Part shown: positions 17,050 to 26,736 of the stretch, one piece after another | Position numbering within the stretch: the first letter of the stretch is position 1 | Layout of the letters: each line of letters opens with the position of its first letter | Source: Solidesulfovibrio sp. | Lineage (GTDB): Bacteria > Desulfobacterota > Desulfovibrionia > Desulfovibrionales > Desulfovibrionaceae | Length of the DNA: 64,000 nt | Direction of reading: 5' to 3' | Assembly (NCBI RefSeq): GCF_038562415.1 | Contig: NZ_JBCFBA010000002.1 | Span: forward strand, 18,222-82,221 | Notes under the pieces: model-generated | What the model was told of the DNA's origin: nothing | Databases searched by the model: none | What the model saw: the letters and a program-made list of their open reading frames with translations, nothing else | Position numbers and translations under genes: made by a program

Positions 17050-18549
17050 TTACGGGCCGGTTGCGGCGTGCAGAGCCGGCCAGACCTGGCCGGCGATGGC
17101 GTCCAGGGGGCCGGCGGTCAGGCGCAGCACCGGGCCGGGGAACAGTCCGAGCCAGGCGATGGCCAGGACCAGGATGACGAGCAGGGCCGTTTCCCGGGCG
17201 TCGAGGTCCGGGAAGGGCAGGTCGCAGCGGGCCGGGCCGAAAAGCGTGTCCTTGGCCAGGCGCAGCAGGTAGACCAGCGTGGCGGCCATGCCGGCCACGG
17301 CGAAGCCGCCGGCCACGGTGTCGACCCGAAACAGCCCGAAAACCATCATGGCCTCGCCCACGAACCCGGACAGCCCGGGCAGGGCGGCGGCGGCCAGGAT
17401 GCAATACAGAAACGCCGCTCCAAAGCCCGGGGCCTTGTTCCAGAGCCCGCCCAGCACGGCGAAGCGCCGGCTGCCCAGGCGCTCGCCGATCATGCCGGCC
17501 TGGGCAAAAAGGCCGCCCGAGGTCAGGGCGTGGCTGACCATCATCACCACCGCGCCGCCAAGGGCCAGGCGCGAGCCCGAGACGATGGCCGCCACGGCCA
17601 GGCCCATGTGGCCGATGCTCGAATAGGCGATCAGCCGCTTCACGTCCTCCTGGGCCAGGGCAACCACCGAGGCGTAGAACAGGCCGACAAGGCCAAGGAC
17701 CGTCAGCACCGGGGCGAAGGCCACGGCCGCCTCGGGAAAAAGCGGCAGGGCGAAGCGGATCAGGGCATAGCCGCCGGTTTTAAGCAGCAGGCCGGCCAGG
17801 ATGAGGCTGCCGGCCGTGGGCGCCTCGGTGTGGGCGTCGGGCAGCCACATGTGGACCGGCACCAGCGGAATCTTGATGGCGAACGACAGGACGAAGGCGG
17901 CAAAGAGCCACCGGGCCGTGGCAAGGGGCAGGGACAGGCGCGTGAGGTCGTAGAGGGCGAAGCTCGGCCCGTCGGGCAGATCGGCGGCATAAAGCCCCAG
18001 GGCGATGACGGCCAGGAACATGAGCAGGCCGCCCACGGCGGAAAACAGGAAGAACTTGATGGCCACCCGCATCCGCTCGCCGTGGCCGAAGATGCCGATG
18101 AGGAAAAAGACCGGGATGAGCTGGGCTTCCCAAAAAAGCGCGAAGAGAAACAGGTCCGTGGCCAGGAACACCCCCTGGACCGTGGCCAGGGAGGCCAGGA
18201 TGAGGGCATGGTAGAGCGCCGGCCGGGCCTGGTCGTCACGGCGCGAGGCCAGCATGCAGCACAGGCCGATGCCTGCCGTCAGCACCACGAACACGAGGCT
18301 GAGGCCATCGCAGGACAGGGTGTAGCGGATGCCGAGCGCCGGTATCCAGGCCGCGTCCTCGACCACGGGCAGATCGGGCCGGCCGGCGGCGAAGAGCAGG
18401 ACCACCAGCCCGGCCATAGCCAGCTCGACCAGGACGGCGGCCAGGGCGAAGCGGCGGCAGCCCTCGAGGGATCGCCGCAGCAAGGGCATGGCCGCTGCCG
18501 CAAGCAGGGGCCAGAAGACGAGCAGGGTCAGCCAGGGCATCTGCCGCAT
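17050..18549 (-). CDS. nuoM: NADH-quinone oxidoreductase subunit M
   Basis: 499 aa, about 14 membrane segments, antiporter-like subunit of the complex I membrane arm. Signature regions are FWEAQLIPVFFLIGIFG, IKIPLVPVHMWLPDAHTEAPT and KRLIAYSSIGHMG; the Glu of FWEAQ corresponds to the conserved proton-path Glu. A GGAG lies about 9 nt before the chosen start. It follows nuoL after 27 nt. Confidence 0.95.
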   Translation of the reverse strand: MRQMPWLTLLVFWPLLAAAAMPLLRRSLEGCRRFALAAVLVELAMAGLVVLLFAAGRPDLPVVEDAAWIPALGIRYTLSCDGLSLVFVVLTAGIGLCCMLASRRDDQARPALYHALILASLATVQGVFLATDLFLFALFWEAQLIPVFFLIGIFGHGERMRVAIKFFLFSAVGGLLMFLAVIALGLYAADLPDGPSFALYDLTRLSLPLATARWLFAAFVLSFAIKIPLVPVHMWLPDAHTEAPTAGSLILAGLLLKTGGYALIRFALPLFPEAAVAFAPVLTVLGLVGLFYASVVALAQEDVKRLIAYSSIGHMGLAVAAIVSGSRLALGGAVVMMVSHALTSGGLFAQAGMIGERLGSRRFAVLGGLWNKAPGFGAAFLYCILAAAALPGLSGFVGEAMMVFGLFRVDTVAGGFAVAGMAATLVYLLRLAKDTLFGPARCDLPFPDLDARETALLVILVLAIAWLGLFPGPVLRLTAGPLDAIAGQVWPALHAATGP

Positions 18550-18576
18550 GAAGGCTCCGATTCCGTTAGGCTTTGT

Positions 18577-20442
18577 CTACAACCAACCAAAGGCGACCCA
18601 GGCCAGGATGGCGGCCACGGCGGTAAAGACCGCGGCCAGCGAGACGGCGATGCGGCCGCCGCCGGCGCGGCCGACGGCCCCGGAGAGGCCGCTGAGGCCG
18701 CTGGCCAGCCCAAGGGCTGCCCCGTCCAGGACGTCTTCGTCAATGGCCCGCCAGGCAAAGGCGGCCAGCCGGGCATAGGGCGCGGCCAGCCGTTTCAGGT
18801 ACAGGGCGTCGAGGCCCAGGCCGGCGGTGAGGAGGCCGTCCGGGGCGGGCGCCGGATGCCTGGCCGGCCGATAGAAGTGCCAGGCGATGACCAGGCCCAA
18901 AAAGGCCAGCAGGGCGTCGAGGCTTTCCACGAACAGTTCCGCCTGAACGGCGTGGGGGGGAAGCGGCGTGGTCACGCCCAGGAGATAGTGGTCGAGCCAT
19001 GGGCGAATATGCAAAAATTCCGGTGGATTGGCAAAGCCGTATCCCACGGCCAGGAGAGCCAGGGGCCACAGGGGGAGTTCCATTGCGTGCAGGGCCGGCG
19101 CGTCGTGGAGGGGCGCGGGATCGGCCGGTTCGGCGAAAAAGGCCACGAAATACATCCGGAAGACGTAGACGGCCGTGAGCAGGGCGGCCAACGTGCCCAT
19201 GGCGAAGGCCAACAGAAAGATGGGGTCGGGATGGGTCAGGGCGTCGGCCAGGGTGCGGCCCTTGCTGAAATAGCCCGAGGTGAAGGGGATGCCGGCGAGC
19301 GCTGCCGCGCCGCAGGAAAAAAGGACGAACAGCCCCGGATAGCGCCGCCGCAACGGCGCGCCCATGCGGAAGATGTCGTGTTCTTCATGACAGGCCTGGA
19401 TCATGATGCCGGCGCACATGAAAAGCAGCGACTTGAAGAAGGCGTGGGTTTGCAGGTGGAAAAGCGCCCCGGTCACGTCGGCCGAGCCGGCGGCCAGGAA
19501 CATGTAGCCGACCTGGCTTACGGTGGAATAGGCCAGGATGCGTTTGACGTCGCGCTGGCCCAGGGCGCAGCAGGCGCCGTAAAGCGCCGTGGCCCCGCCG
19601 AGCAGCGCCGCCGTGGCGCCCACGGGCGGGGCGTAGGCCAGAAGCGGGTCCAGGCGCATGAGCAGGTAGACGCCGGCCGTGACCATGGTGGCGGCATGGA
19701 TCAGCGCCGAGACGGGCGTCGGGCCGGCCATGGCGTCGGGCAGCCAGGAGGACAGCGGCAGTTGGGCGGATTTGCCGAGCGCCGCGAAGAGAAAGCCGAA
19801 GCCGATGACGGCGGCCAGGCCCGGCGAGAGCGTCTCCGCCCCGGCGGAAAGCCCGGTGAGCGAGGCCTCGCCGAAAGAGGCGATGGTGAGCCCCAGCGCG
19901 GCCACGTAGCCCAGGTCGCCGATACGGGTGGTGATGAAGGCCTTGCAGCCGGCCACGACGTTTTTGGTGTCTTCGTGCCAGAAGCCGATGAGCGCGAAGG
20001 AGCAAAAGCCCACGCCCTCCCAGCCCAGGAAGAGAAAGACCAGGTCGTCGGCCAGGGCGATGACCAGCATGAAAAAGACGAACAGGTTCAGGTAACAGAA
20101 ATAGCGCGCATAGGATTTGTCCTCGCGCATGTAGCCGGCGGAATAGAGGTGGATGAGCAGGGCCGTGAAGGTGACGGTCACGGTCATGACCGCGGCGATG
20201 CGGTCGTAGAGCAGCGAAAACTGCGCGGAAAAGCCGTCGAAGGCCAGCCAGGCGCCGAAGCTCACGTGGGTGGGGGCCACGCCGCAGCCGGCGAAGGCGA
20301 CCAGGGCCGCGGCAAAGGACCCGGCCACGGCCAGGGCGGCGGCCAGGGCGCTGGCCCGCCGGCCCACGGCCGAGCCCCAGCCGGCCTGGAACACCGCGCC
20401 GGCCAGGGGGCACAGGAGCATGAGGGCAAGGGCCGTATGCAT
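18577..20442 (-). CDS. nuoL: NADH-quinone oxidoreductase subunit L
   Basis: 621 aa antiporter-like subunit. It carries FLGWEGVGFCSFALIGFW, KSAQLPLSSWLPDAMAGPTPVSALIHAATMVTAGVYL, KRILAYSTVSQVGYM and the C-terminal long lateral helix region. The start overlaps the nuoK stop (TGATG), indicating coupled translation. The ATG is chosen because it begins the first membrane segment. Length matches the family's usual 600-650 aa. Confidence 0.95.
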   Translation of the reverse strand: MHTALALMLLCPLAGAVFQAGWGSAVGRRASALAAALAVAGSFAAALVAFAGCGVAPTHVSFGAWLAFDGFSAQFSLLYDRIAAVMTVTVTFTALLIHLYSAGYMREDKSYARYFCYLNLFVFFMLVIALADDLVFLFLGWEGVGFCSFALIGFWHEDTKNVVAGCKAFITTRIGDLGYVAALGLTIASFGEASLTGLSAGAETLSPGLAAVIGFGFLFAALGKSAQLPLSSWLPDAMAGPTPVSALIHAATMVTAGVYLLMRLDPLLAYAPPVGATAALLGGATALYGACCALGQRDVKRILAYSTVSQVGYMFLAAGSADVTGALFHLQTHAFFKSLLFMCAGIMIQACHEEHDIFRMGAPLRRRYPGLFVLFSCGAAALAGIPFTSGYFSKGRTLADALTHPDPIFLLAFAMGTLAALLTAVYVFRMYFVAFFAEPADPAPLHDAPALHAMELPLWPLALLAVGYGFANPPEFLHIRPWLDHYLLGVTTPLPPHAVQAELFVESLDALLAFLGLVIAWHFYRPARHPAPAPDGLLTAGLGLDALYLKRLAAPYARLAAFAWRAIDEDVLDGAALGLASGLSGLSGAVGRAGGGRIAVSLAAVFTAVAAILAWVAFGWL

Positions 20443-20750
20443 CACTGCCCTCCCAGCCGGTCGTAACCGTCGATATCGGCCGTGGCGCCGCCGCGTTTGG
20501 CATGGACGAGCAGGGCCAGGCCCAGGGCGGCTTCGGCCGCGGCCAGGCCCATGATCAGGATCGCCGCCGCCTGGCCGTCCAGGTTGCCGTGGGCCAGGGC
20601 GCCGCCGACAAAAGCCAGGCTCGCGGCGGTCAGCATGAATTCCACGCCGACCAGGATCATGAGCACGCTTCGCCGGGCCACGGCGCACACGCCGCCGATG
20701 ACGAACAGCAGGCTGGCCACGGCGAGCACGTGGGACAGGGGAACGTTCAT
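20442..20750 (-). CDS. nuoK: NADH-quinone oxidoreductase subunit K
   Basis: 102 aa with three membrane helices. The conserved Glu in LVGVEFMLTAASL and the second Glu in AAAEAALGLALLV match the two essential glutamates of the NuoK proton path. Start overlaps the nuoJ stop as ATGA, and the stop overlaps the nuoL start. Confidence 0.95.
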   Translation of the reverse strand: MNVPLSHVLAVASLLFVIGGVCAVARRSVLMILVGVEFMLTAASLAFVGGALAHGNLDGQAAAILIMGLAAAEAALGLALLVHAKRGGATADIDGYDRLGGQ

Positions 20751-21265
20751 GCCGGCTTGCCTCCGTCCGTCGGGTTCCGTTTGGCCTTGCCCAGCAGCAG
20801 CACGGCGGCCAGGGCGGCGAACAGGAGGATGGAGACGGCCTCCACCGCCAGCCAGTAGTCGCCGAAAAGCACGGCCCCGACGTTGCCGGGGGCGGCCGTG
20901 GCCGCCGGCAGGGGCAGCCGCCCGGCCGGGTCGGCCCCGGCCAGGACGAACAGGGAAACGAAGGTGGCCGCGCCGAGGACCGCCGGCAGGGCCAGGCGGG
21001 CGGCGGGCAGGGGCCCGGCACCGACGGGCAGGCCGAGGAGCATGATGATGAAGAGAAACAGGACCATGATGGCCCCGGCGTAGACCACCACCTGCAAGGC
21101 CCCGGGCAGGGGCGCGCCAAGCACCGCGAACAGCCCGCCCGAGGCCAGGAAGGCGATGACGGCGCAGCACACGGCGTGGATGGGGTTGCGCCGGGTGGCG
21201 GCCAGGCCGGCGGCGGCCAGCATCACGGCGGCCAGCAGGTAGAAAAGCGCTCCCAGGGCGGTCAT
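20747..21265 (-). CDS. nuoJ: NADH-quinone oxidoreductase subunit J
   Basis: 172 aa membrane subunit with about five helices and the conserved VVVYAGAIMVLFLFIIMLLGL, which is the pi-bulge helix 3 region. The gene overlaps nuoK by 4 nt and is separated from nuoI by 75 nt. Confidence 0.93.
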   Translation of the reverse strand: MTALGALFYLLAAVMLAAAGLAATRRNPIHAVCCAVIAFLASGGLFAVLGAPLPGALQVVVYAGAIMVLFLFIIMLLGLPVGAGPLPAARLALPAVLGAATFVSLFVLAGADPAGRLPLPAATAAPGNVGAVLFGDYWLAVEAVSILLFAALAAVLLLGKAKRNPTDGGKPA

Positions 21266-21340
21266 GACGGCTCCCCGGCCTGTCCGGCCCGTTTTCCTGT
21301 TTCTCTATGGCGCATCGTCGTTTCCATGGGCCCGCCCCGG

Positions 21341-21904
21341 CTAGGGCAGGATGCTTTTCACGTCCACGGGCTCGTCCTCGCCGAGGTGTTCGCCTTTCGG
21401 GGCACCGGCGGCCACGCCGGCATGGGCGTAGAAATCGTAGTCCGGGTCCTTGCCGCCGTGGGTAACGAGCAGGTCTTCCTTTTCGTACACGAAATCCTCG
21501 ATGGCGTCCTTGCAAAAGGCGAATTCGGGCGTGAGCTGGATGGCGAGCGTCGGGCAGGCCTCTTCGCACAGGCCGCAGTAGATGCAGCGGGCGAAGTTGA
21601 TGCGAAACCAGGCCGCCCGGCGCCTTCCGTCCGGGCCTTCCTCGGACTGCATGGAGATGCAGTTGACCGGGCACACGCCCGAGCACAGGTAGCAGGCCAC
21701 GCAGCGTTCCTTGCCGTCCGGGGAGCGGGTCAGGATGATGCGGCCGCGTGCGCGGGGGGGCATGGGACGCTTGTAGTCCGGGTACTGTTCGGTGATGGGC
21801 TTGCGAAACAGGTGCGTGAGCGTGGCGGCGTAGGAGCCGGCGATGCCGGCCGCGCCGTCGAGGAATTCGCGCACGAGGCCCGGCGTGTCTTTTTTTTCGT
21901 CCAT
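21341..21904 (-). CDS. nuoI: NADH-quinone oxidoreductase subunit I
   Basis: 187 aa peripheral subunit with two 4Fe-4S binding motifs of the ferredoxin type: CVACYLCSGVCPVNCI and CIYCGLCEEACPTLAI, which carry clusters N6a and N6b. The N-terminal LTHLFRKPITEQYPDYKRPMP matches the family start. The C-terminal tail of about 50 aa is acidic and somewhat longer than usual. It lies 10 nt downstream of nuoH. Confidence 0.95.
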   Translation of the reverse strand: MDEKKDTPGLVREFLDGAAGIAGSYAATLTHLFRKPITEQYPDYKRPMPPRARGRIILTRSPDGKERCVACYLCSGVCPVNCISMQSEEGPDGRRRAAWFRINFARCIYCGLCEEACPTLAIQLTPEFAFCKDAIEDFVYEKEDLLVTHGGKDPDYDFYAHAGVAAGAPKGEHLGEDEPVDVKSILP

Positions 21905-21914
21905 GGTGCGTTTC

Positions 21915-22907
21915 CTACAGGCCGGCGGTCAGGATGGCCCCGGTGACCAGAATGTTCAGTAGCCCCAGCGGCACCAGGCACTTCCAGCCCACGGCCATGA
22001 GCTGGTCGTAGCGAAGGCGTGGCAGCGAGGCCCGGGTCCAGATGAGAAAGACCGGCACGGCCAGGACTTTCACGGCCAGCCAGACGATGGGCGGCAGCAC
22101 CGGCCCGTGCCAGCCGCCCAGGAAGAACACGGCGGTGATGGAGCCGAGTAAGATCATGTTGACGTATTCGCCGACGAAGAACAGGGCGAAGCGCATGCCG
22201 GAATACTCGGTGTGGTAGCCGGCTTGCAGCTCGTTTTCGGCCTCGGGCAGGTCGAAGGGGATGCGGTTGGTCTCGGCCAGGGCGCTGATGACGAAAATGG
22301 CGAAGGCCAGGGGCTGGGTCAGGGCGAAGGGGAGCGTGGCCTGGGCGTCGACGATGGCCGTGAGGTTGAGCGAGCGGGCCATCATGGCCACCGGGACCAG
22401 CGACAGCCCCAGGGCCAGTTCGTAGCTGATCATTTGGGCCGCGCCGCGGATGCCGCCGAGCAGGCTGTACTTGTTGTCCGAGGTCCAGCCGCCCAGGGCC
22501 ACGCCGTAGACGGCCAGGGACGACAGGCCGAAGATGACGAGCAACCCCACGTCGGTGTCCGTGACGACTTGCGTGATGCGCTTGCCGAAAAGGGTGAAGG
22601 TGGGGCCGAAGGGCACCACGGCGAAGGCGAAAAGGGCCGCGCCGGCCACGATGGCCGGGGCGACGAGGAAGATGCGCCGGTCCACGCCGTCGGGGATGAT
22701 GTCTTCCTTGAGCAGCATTTTAAGTCCGTCGGCGATGGGCTGGAGCAGCCCGAAGGGGCCGACCCGGTTGGGGCCGTAGCGCACCTGGAAGCGGCCAAGC
22801 AGCTTGCGCTCCAGGAGAATCATGTAGGCGGCCAGGCCGAAGACCACGGCCAACACCACGGCCATGCGGACGAGCATGACCAGCACGCCGGCAAGAATAT
22901 CGGTCAT
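21915..22907 (-). CDS. nuoH: NADH-quinone oxidoreductase subunit H
   Basis: 330 aa membrane subunit with about eight helices, at the quinone entry site. Family signatures are LLERKLLGRFQVRYGPNRVGPFGLLQPIADGLKMLLKEDI and ALAETNRIPFDLPEAENELQAGYHTEYSGMRFALFFVGEY (both given in part). It begins within the ATGA of the nuoG stop, showing coupled translation. Confidence 0.95.
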   Translation of the reverse strand: MTDILAGVLVMLVRMAVVLAVVFGLAAYMILLERKLLGRFQVRYGPNRVGPFGLLQPIADGLKMLLKEDIIPDGVDRRIFLVAPAIVAGAALFAFAVVPFGPTFTLFGKRITQVVTDTDVGLLVIFGLSSLAVYGVALGGWTSDNKYSLLGGIRGAAQMISYELALGLSLVPVAMMARSLNLTAIVDAQATLPFALTQPLAFAIFVISALAETNRIPFDLPEAENELQAGYHTEYSGMRFALFFVGEYVNMILLGSITAVFFLGGWHGPVLPPIVWLAVKVLAVPVFLIWTRASLPRLRYDQLMAVGWKCLVPLGLLNILVTGAILTAGL

Positions 22908-25384
22908 GGCTGCCTCCGACGCCAGGCGTGGGGGGGGAGGGTTGGCGCCGCTGCGGACAGTTCCGGCAGGCGCGACAGGATGACCGCGCCCGGGGCCATG
23001 TTCGGGAAAAGCCGGGCCGTGCCGGCAACGAGGCGCTCGCCGACGGCCAGGGACACGGCGGTGCCGTCGGCGAGGCCCAGGGCGGCGGCGTCGTCCGGAT
23101 GCAGGCCGAAGGTCGGCCCGGCCGGGGCCTGCCCCCGGGCCAGGGGGGCATAGCGGCCGAACTCCTCGGTGCCGAAAAGGGTTTCGTCGAAGACCACGGC
23201 CAGGCCGGTAATGGGCGGCGTGGGCGGCACGTCGGCCGTCCCCGGAGTGTCGGGCCGCGAGGCCGTGTCGGGCGGGCCGTCAGCAGCGGGGGGCGCCTGA
23301 CCAGCCGCAGCGTCGGGGGGCGCCTGGCTGGCCGCAACGGTGGTTGGCGCCTGGCCGGCCCCAGCGGCGGCAACGGGAAAACGCAGGATGCGCGCGCCGT
23401 CAAGTGGCAGGGGGCCAGGGGCAAGGCCCGTCAGCGCGGCCAGGTCCGGGGCCGGCGGGGCCAGCCCCAGGCCTTGGGCCAGGGCGTCGCACAGCGCCGC
23501 CACGTCGCGCGGGTCCGTGCCCGGGAGCTTGCGGGCGTAGTCGCGGGGCGGATGGCCGCCGTGGCCGTCCCGGGAGACGGGTTCGCCCGGCGGGGCGACC
23601 GGCATGGCATATTGCAGCCGGCCTTCGTTGTTGCACAGCGTGCCGCCGGACTCGAACAGGGTTTGCGTGGGCAAGAACACTTTCGCCGCCGCGAAGCTGG
23701 GCGTGGGCAGGCAGTCCAGGACGACCAGGGTGTCGAGCCTGCCCAGGGCGGCGGCCAGGGCCGGTGAGGCGGCGGTGGCGTCGGCCTCGGCCAGGACCAG
23801 CCCCTTGACGCGCCCGGCAACGATGTCCCCGGCCAGGTCGTCAAGGCTCGGGGCGTCGGGGGCGGCCAGCAAGGCCGCGCCGGCCGTGCCCGGGCCGGAA
23901 AGGACGGGAAAAAGGCCGATGCGTTCGTCGTTTGGCAAGGTGTGGGCCAGGTGGGGCGCGAAAACGATGACCGGCTGCTTGGCGGCGGCGAAAGATGTGG
24001 CGGCCTCTTCCAGGGCCGGCCAGAGCTGCGGCGACAGGGGCAGGCGCTTTTGGGCTTCGGCGGCGGCCGCTGCGGCCGGGCCGGTGACGACGGCCAGGAC
24101 GTCGGCGAGGTGGTCCGGCAGGACGGGCAGGTGCGCAAACGGCAGCGGCAGGCTGACCGGGCGCGGGTCGGCCACGATAACCTTGCCTGCGGCCCGGGTC
24201 GCCTGGCGCAGGGCCAGGGCCAGCATGGGGGCCTCGAAAAGGGGCGAAACGCCCAGGCACAGCACGGCGTCGGCCTTGGCCAGGTCGGCCAGGGACCGGG
24301 CGCGGCCGTTTGCCAGGGCGGCCAGGGAGGCGGTGGTGTCGGCCTGCTCCCGCCGCCTGGCGAAAAAGGCCGGCCCGCGCCAGCCGGCGGCCCGGGCCAG
24401 GCCGGCCAGGGCGGCCTGGGATTCGAGGCTGGATCGGGAGCCGGCGGCCACGGCTATGGCATCCGGGCCGTGGCGCTGTGAAACGGCCCGCAGGCGCGCC
24501 GCCGCCTGGGCGATGGCCGCGTCCGCTTCCGTGGGCACGCCGTCGATGCGGGCCTGGCGCGGCCGCTCGGCGCTGGCGGCGTAGCCGAAGGAATAGCGGC
24601 CCCGGTCGCACAGGAAAAAGCCGTTGACGGCCGGGTTTTCCCGACCCTCGATGCGCACGATCTCGCGGTAGCGCGACAGGGCCACGGTCGCGCAACCCAG
24701 GGAACAATGCGGGCACAGCGACGGGGCGCGCTGGCAGTCCCAGCGCCGGGATTTGTAGCGGCCGGGCTTGTCGGTGAGCGTGCCCGTGGGGCACAGGTCG
24801 GCCAGGTTGCCGCTAAAGGGGCTCTCCAGGGGGCCGCTCGCGAAGCGGCCGAAATAGACCCGGTTGGCGTTTTGCATGGGGCCGAAGTCGCGGTAGCCGG
24901 CGTATTCCTGGTAGAACCGGACGCAGCGGTAGCAGTGGATGCAGCGGTTCATCTCGTGCTGGATGAAAGGCCCCAGGTCCTGGTCCAGGTAGGTGCGCTT
25001 TTTGCCGGGAAAGCGGCGCAGGCCGTGCCCTCCGGAGATGGTTTCGTCCTGGAGCAGGCAGTGTCCCCCCTCGTCGCAGACCGGACAGTCGTGGGGGTGG
25101 TTGGCCATGAGCAGTTCGATGACCTGGCGGCGGAAAGCCACGGCCTCGGGGTGGAAGGTTTCCACCACCATGCCGTCGGCGGCCGGGGTCATGCAGCTCA
25201 TTTCCAGGCCCTTGGTCGGGCCGTCGACGAACATGACGGCGCACATGCGGCAGGCCCCGGCCGCGCCCAGGGCCGGGTGCCAGCAAAAGCGCGGGATGAC
25301 GATCCCGAGCTTCTCGGCCGCCTCGATGACCATGGTGCCCTTGGGCACGGACACGGGCCGGCCGTCGATGATCAGATCGGGCAT
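22904..25384 (-). CDS. nuoG: NADH-quinone oxidoreductase subunit G
   Basis: 826 aa. The N-terminus carries a 2Fe-2S region (CWHPALGAAGACRMC, then CPVCDEGGHC) and two further Fe-S sites (CIHCYRC and CPHCSLGC). A molybdopterin-oxidoreductase-type domain without the cofactor function follows (residues about 250-700). The C-terminal third contains a Gln/Ala/Pro-rich tract with repeated GQAPP-like words (about 23260-23370). The start overlaps nuoF by 13 nt. It is within the family range and clearly has the NADH-module role. Confidence 0.93.
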   Translation of the reverse strand: MPDLIIDGRPVSVPKGTMVIEAAEKLGIVIPRFCWHPALGAAGACRMCAVMFVDGPTKGLEMSCMTPAADGMVVETFHPEAVAFRRQVIELLMANHPHDCPVCDEGGHCLLQDETISGGHGLRRFPGKKRTYLDQDLGPFIQHEMNRCIHCYRCVRFYQEYAGYRDFGPMQNANRVYFGRFASGPLESPFSGNLADLCPTGTLTDKPGRYKSRRWDCQRAPSLCPHCSLGCATVALSRYREIVRIEGRENPAVNGFFLCDRGRYSFGYAASAERPRQARIDGVPTEADAAIAQAAARLRAVSQRHGPDAIAVAAGSRSSLESQAALAGLARAAGWRGPAFFARRREQADTTASLAALANGRARSLADLAKADAVLCLGVSPLFEAPMLALALRQATRAAGKVIVADPRPVSLPLPFAHLPVLPDHLADVLAVVTGPAAAAAAEAQKRLPLSPQLWPALEEAATSFAAAKQPVIVFAPHLAHTLPNDERIGLFPVLSGPGTAGAALLAAPDAPSLDDLAGDIVAGRVKGLVLAEADATAASPALAAALGRLDTLVVLDCLPTPSFAAAKVFLPTQTLFESGGTLCNNEGRLQYAMPVAPPGEPVSRDGHGGHPPRDYARKLPGTDPRDVAALCDALAQGLGLAPPAPDLAALTGLAPGPLPLDGARILRFPVAAAGAGQAPTTVAASQAPPDAAAGQAPPAADGPPDTASRPDTPGTADVPPTPPITGLAVVFDETLFGTEEFGRYAPLARGQAPAGPTFGLHPDDAAALGLADGTAVSLAVGERLVAGTARLFPNMAPGAVILSRLPELSAAAPTLPPHAWRRRQP

Positions 25385-26736
25385 TGGTCCTCCGGGCAGG
25401 GCGTGGGGCCGAAATCGGGTGGCCGGGTGCCGCAGGCCTTGCCGCGCGCCGCCGGCGGCGGGTTGCCGAAGGGGCAGCGCTTTTGCCGCAGGTGCTCGCG
25501 CACTTCCGCTTCGAAGTACTCGAACAGGCTCAACAGCGGTTCGGCCGCGCCCGGGGCGAAGGCGCAGTAGGCCGAACGCATGGCCTTGGCCGCGTCCTTG
25601 ATCATGGCGATGTGTTCCTCGCGGCCCTGTCCGCCTTCGATCAGGCGCAGCAGATGGCGCACGTAGGGCAGGCCCTCGCGGCAGGGCGTGCACCAGCCGC
25701 AGGATTCGCGGGTGAAGAACTCCATCAGGTTGAGCGTGGCCCCGACCAGGCAGGTGTTCTGGTCGAAGACCATGATGGAGGCCGTGCCGAAGCGCTGGCC
25801 GGCCCGCTTCATGGGCTCGAAGTCCATTTCCAGGTCGAGGTACTTGTCGGGCATGAACGGGGTCGAGGCGCCGCCCGGGATGACGGCCTTGAGCACCCGG
25901 CCGGGGGGCATGCCGCCGGCGTGGGTGTAGATGATCTCGCGAAGCGGCGTGCCGATGGGCAGTTCGTAGCAGCCGGGCCTGGCCACGCGGCCGGACACGC
26001 TGAAAAGCTTGGTGCCCGAACCGGTGGCCGAGCGGGCCAGCGACTTGAACCACTCCGGGCCGTTTCGCACGATACCGGGCAGGTTGGCCAGGGTTTCCAG
26101 GTTGTTGACGATGGTCGGGCAGTCCCACAGCCCCTTGACGCTGGTGCGCGGGCCGCCCTTGCGCGGGTTGGGGCGCAGGCCCGAAATGGCTTTGATCTGC
26201 GCCGAGGCCTCGCCGCAGATGTAGCGGCCGGCGCTGCGGTGCACGTGGATGTCGAAGCTAAAATCCGTGCCCAGGATGTTTTTCCCTAGGAGTCCATGTT
26301 CCCGGGCCACCCGGGACTGTTCTTCGAGGAGCACGGCGTCGGATTCGTAGGAGGGGCGGATGAAGCAGACGCCTTCGCTGGCCTTGACGGCATAGGCGCA
26401 GAGAATGATGCCCTCGATGACCAGGTGCGGGTCCACGTTGACCAGGATGCGGTCCTTGAAGGTGCCGGGCTCCATCTCGTCGGTGTTGACCACCACGTAG
26501 CGTGGGCCGACGTAATCGGCCGGGATGCCCTGCCATTTCTTGCCGGCCGGGAAACCGGCCCCGCCCCGGCCGCGCAGGTCGGCTTCGAGCACCAGTTGCA
26601 GCACCTCGGCCGGGGTGCGCTTGCCCACGGTGGCGGCAAGGGCCTCGTAGCCGCCGCCGGCCCGGTACTCGTCGATGGTGGCCGGACGGCCCAGGTGGCG
26701 GTTTTTGAGAAGCACCTGCGGCGTGTCTATTTGCAT
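25372..26736 (-). CDS. nuoF: NADH-quinone oxidoreductase subunit F
   Basis: 454 aa. It binds FMN and NADH (GRGGAGFPAGKKW, then NTDEMEPGTFKDR) and the N3 4Fe-4S cluster (ESCGWCTPCREG plus a distal Cys in SAYCAF). In the motif usually read as GEETAL the second Glu is replaced: this protein has GEASAQ at residues 175-180, so Glu176 stays and Ala177 stands where the other Glu usually is. The start at ATG, codon MQIDTPQVLLKN, overlaps nuoE by 10 nt. Confidence 0.93.
   Translation of the reverse strand: MQIDTPQVLLKNRHLGRPATIDEYRAGGGYEALAATVGKRTPAEVLQLVLEADLRGRGGAGFPAGKKWQGIPADYVGPRYVVVNTDEMEPGTFKDRILVNVDPHLVIEGIILCAYAVKASEGVCFIRPSYESDAVLLEEQSRVAREHGLLGKNILGTDFSFDIHVHRSAGRYICGEASAQIKAISGLRPNPRKGGPRTSVKGLWDCPTIVNNLETLANLPGIVRNGPEWFKSLARSATGSGTKLFSVSGRVARPGCYELPIGTPLREIIYTHAGGMPPGRVLKAVIPGGASTPFMPDKYLDLEMDFEPMKRAGQRFGTASIMVFDQNTCLVGATLNLMEFFTRESCGWCTPCREGLPYVRHLLRLIEGGQGREEHIAMIKDAAKAMRSAYCAFAPGAAEPLLSLFEYFEAEVREHLRQKRCPFGNPPPAARGKACGTRPPDFGPTPCPEDQCPI

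Noticed and set aside
17068..20466. A 1132-codon open frame on the plus strand
   Set aside because: Antisense of nuoL and nuoM; Gly/Gln/Arg-rich and without motifs.
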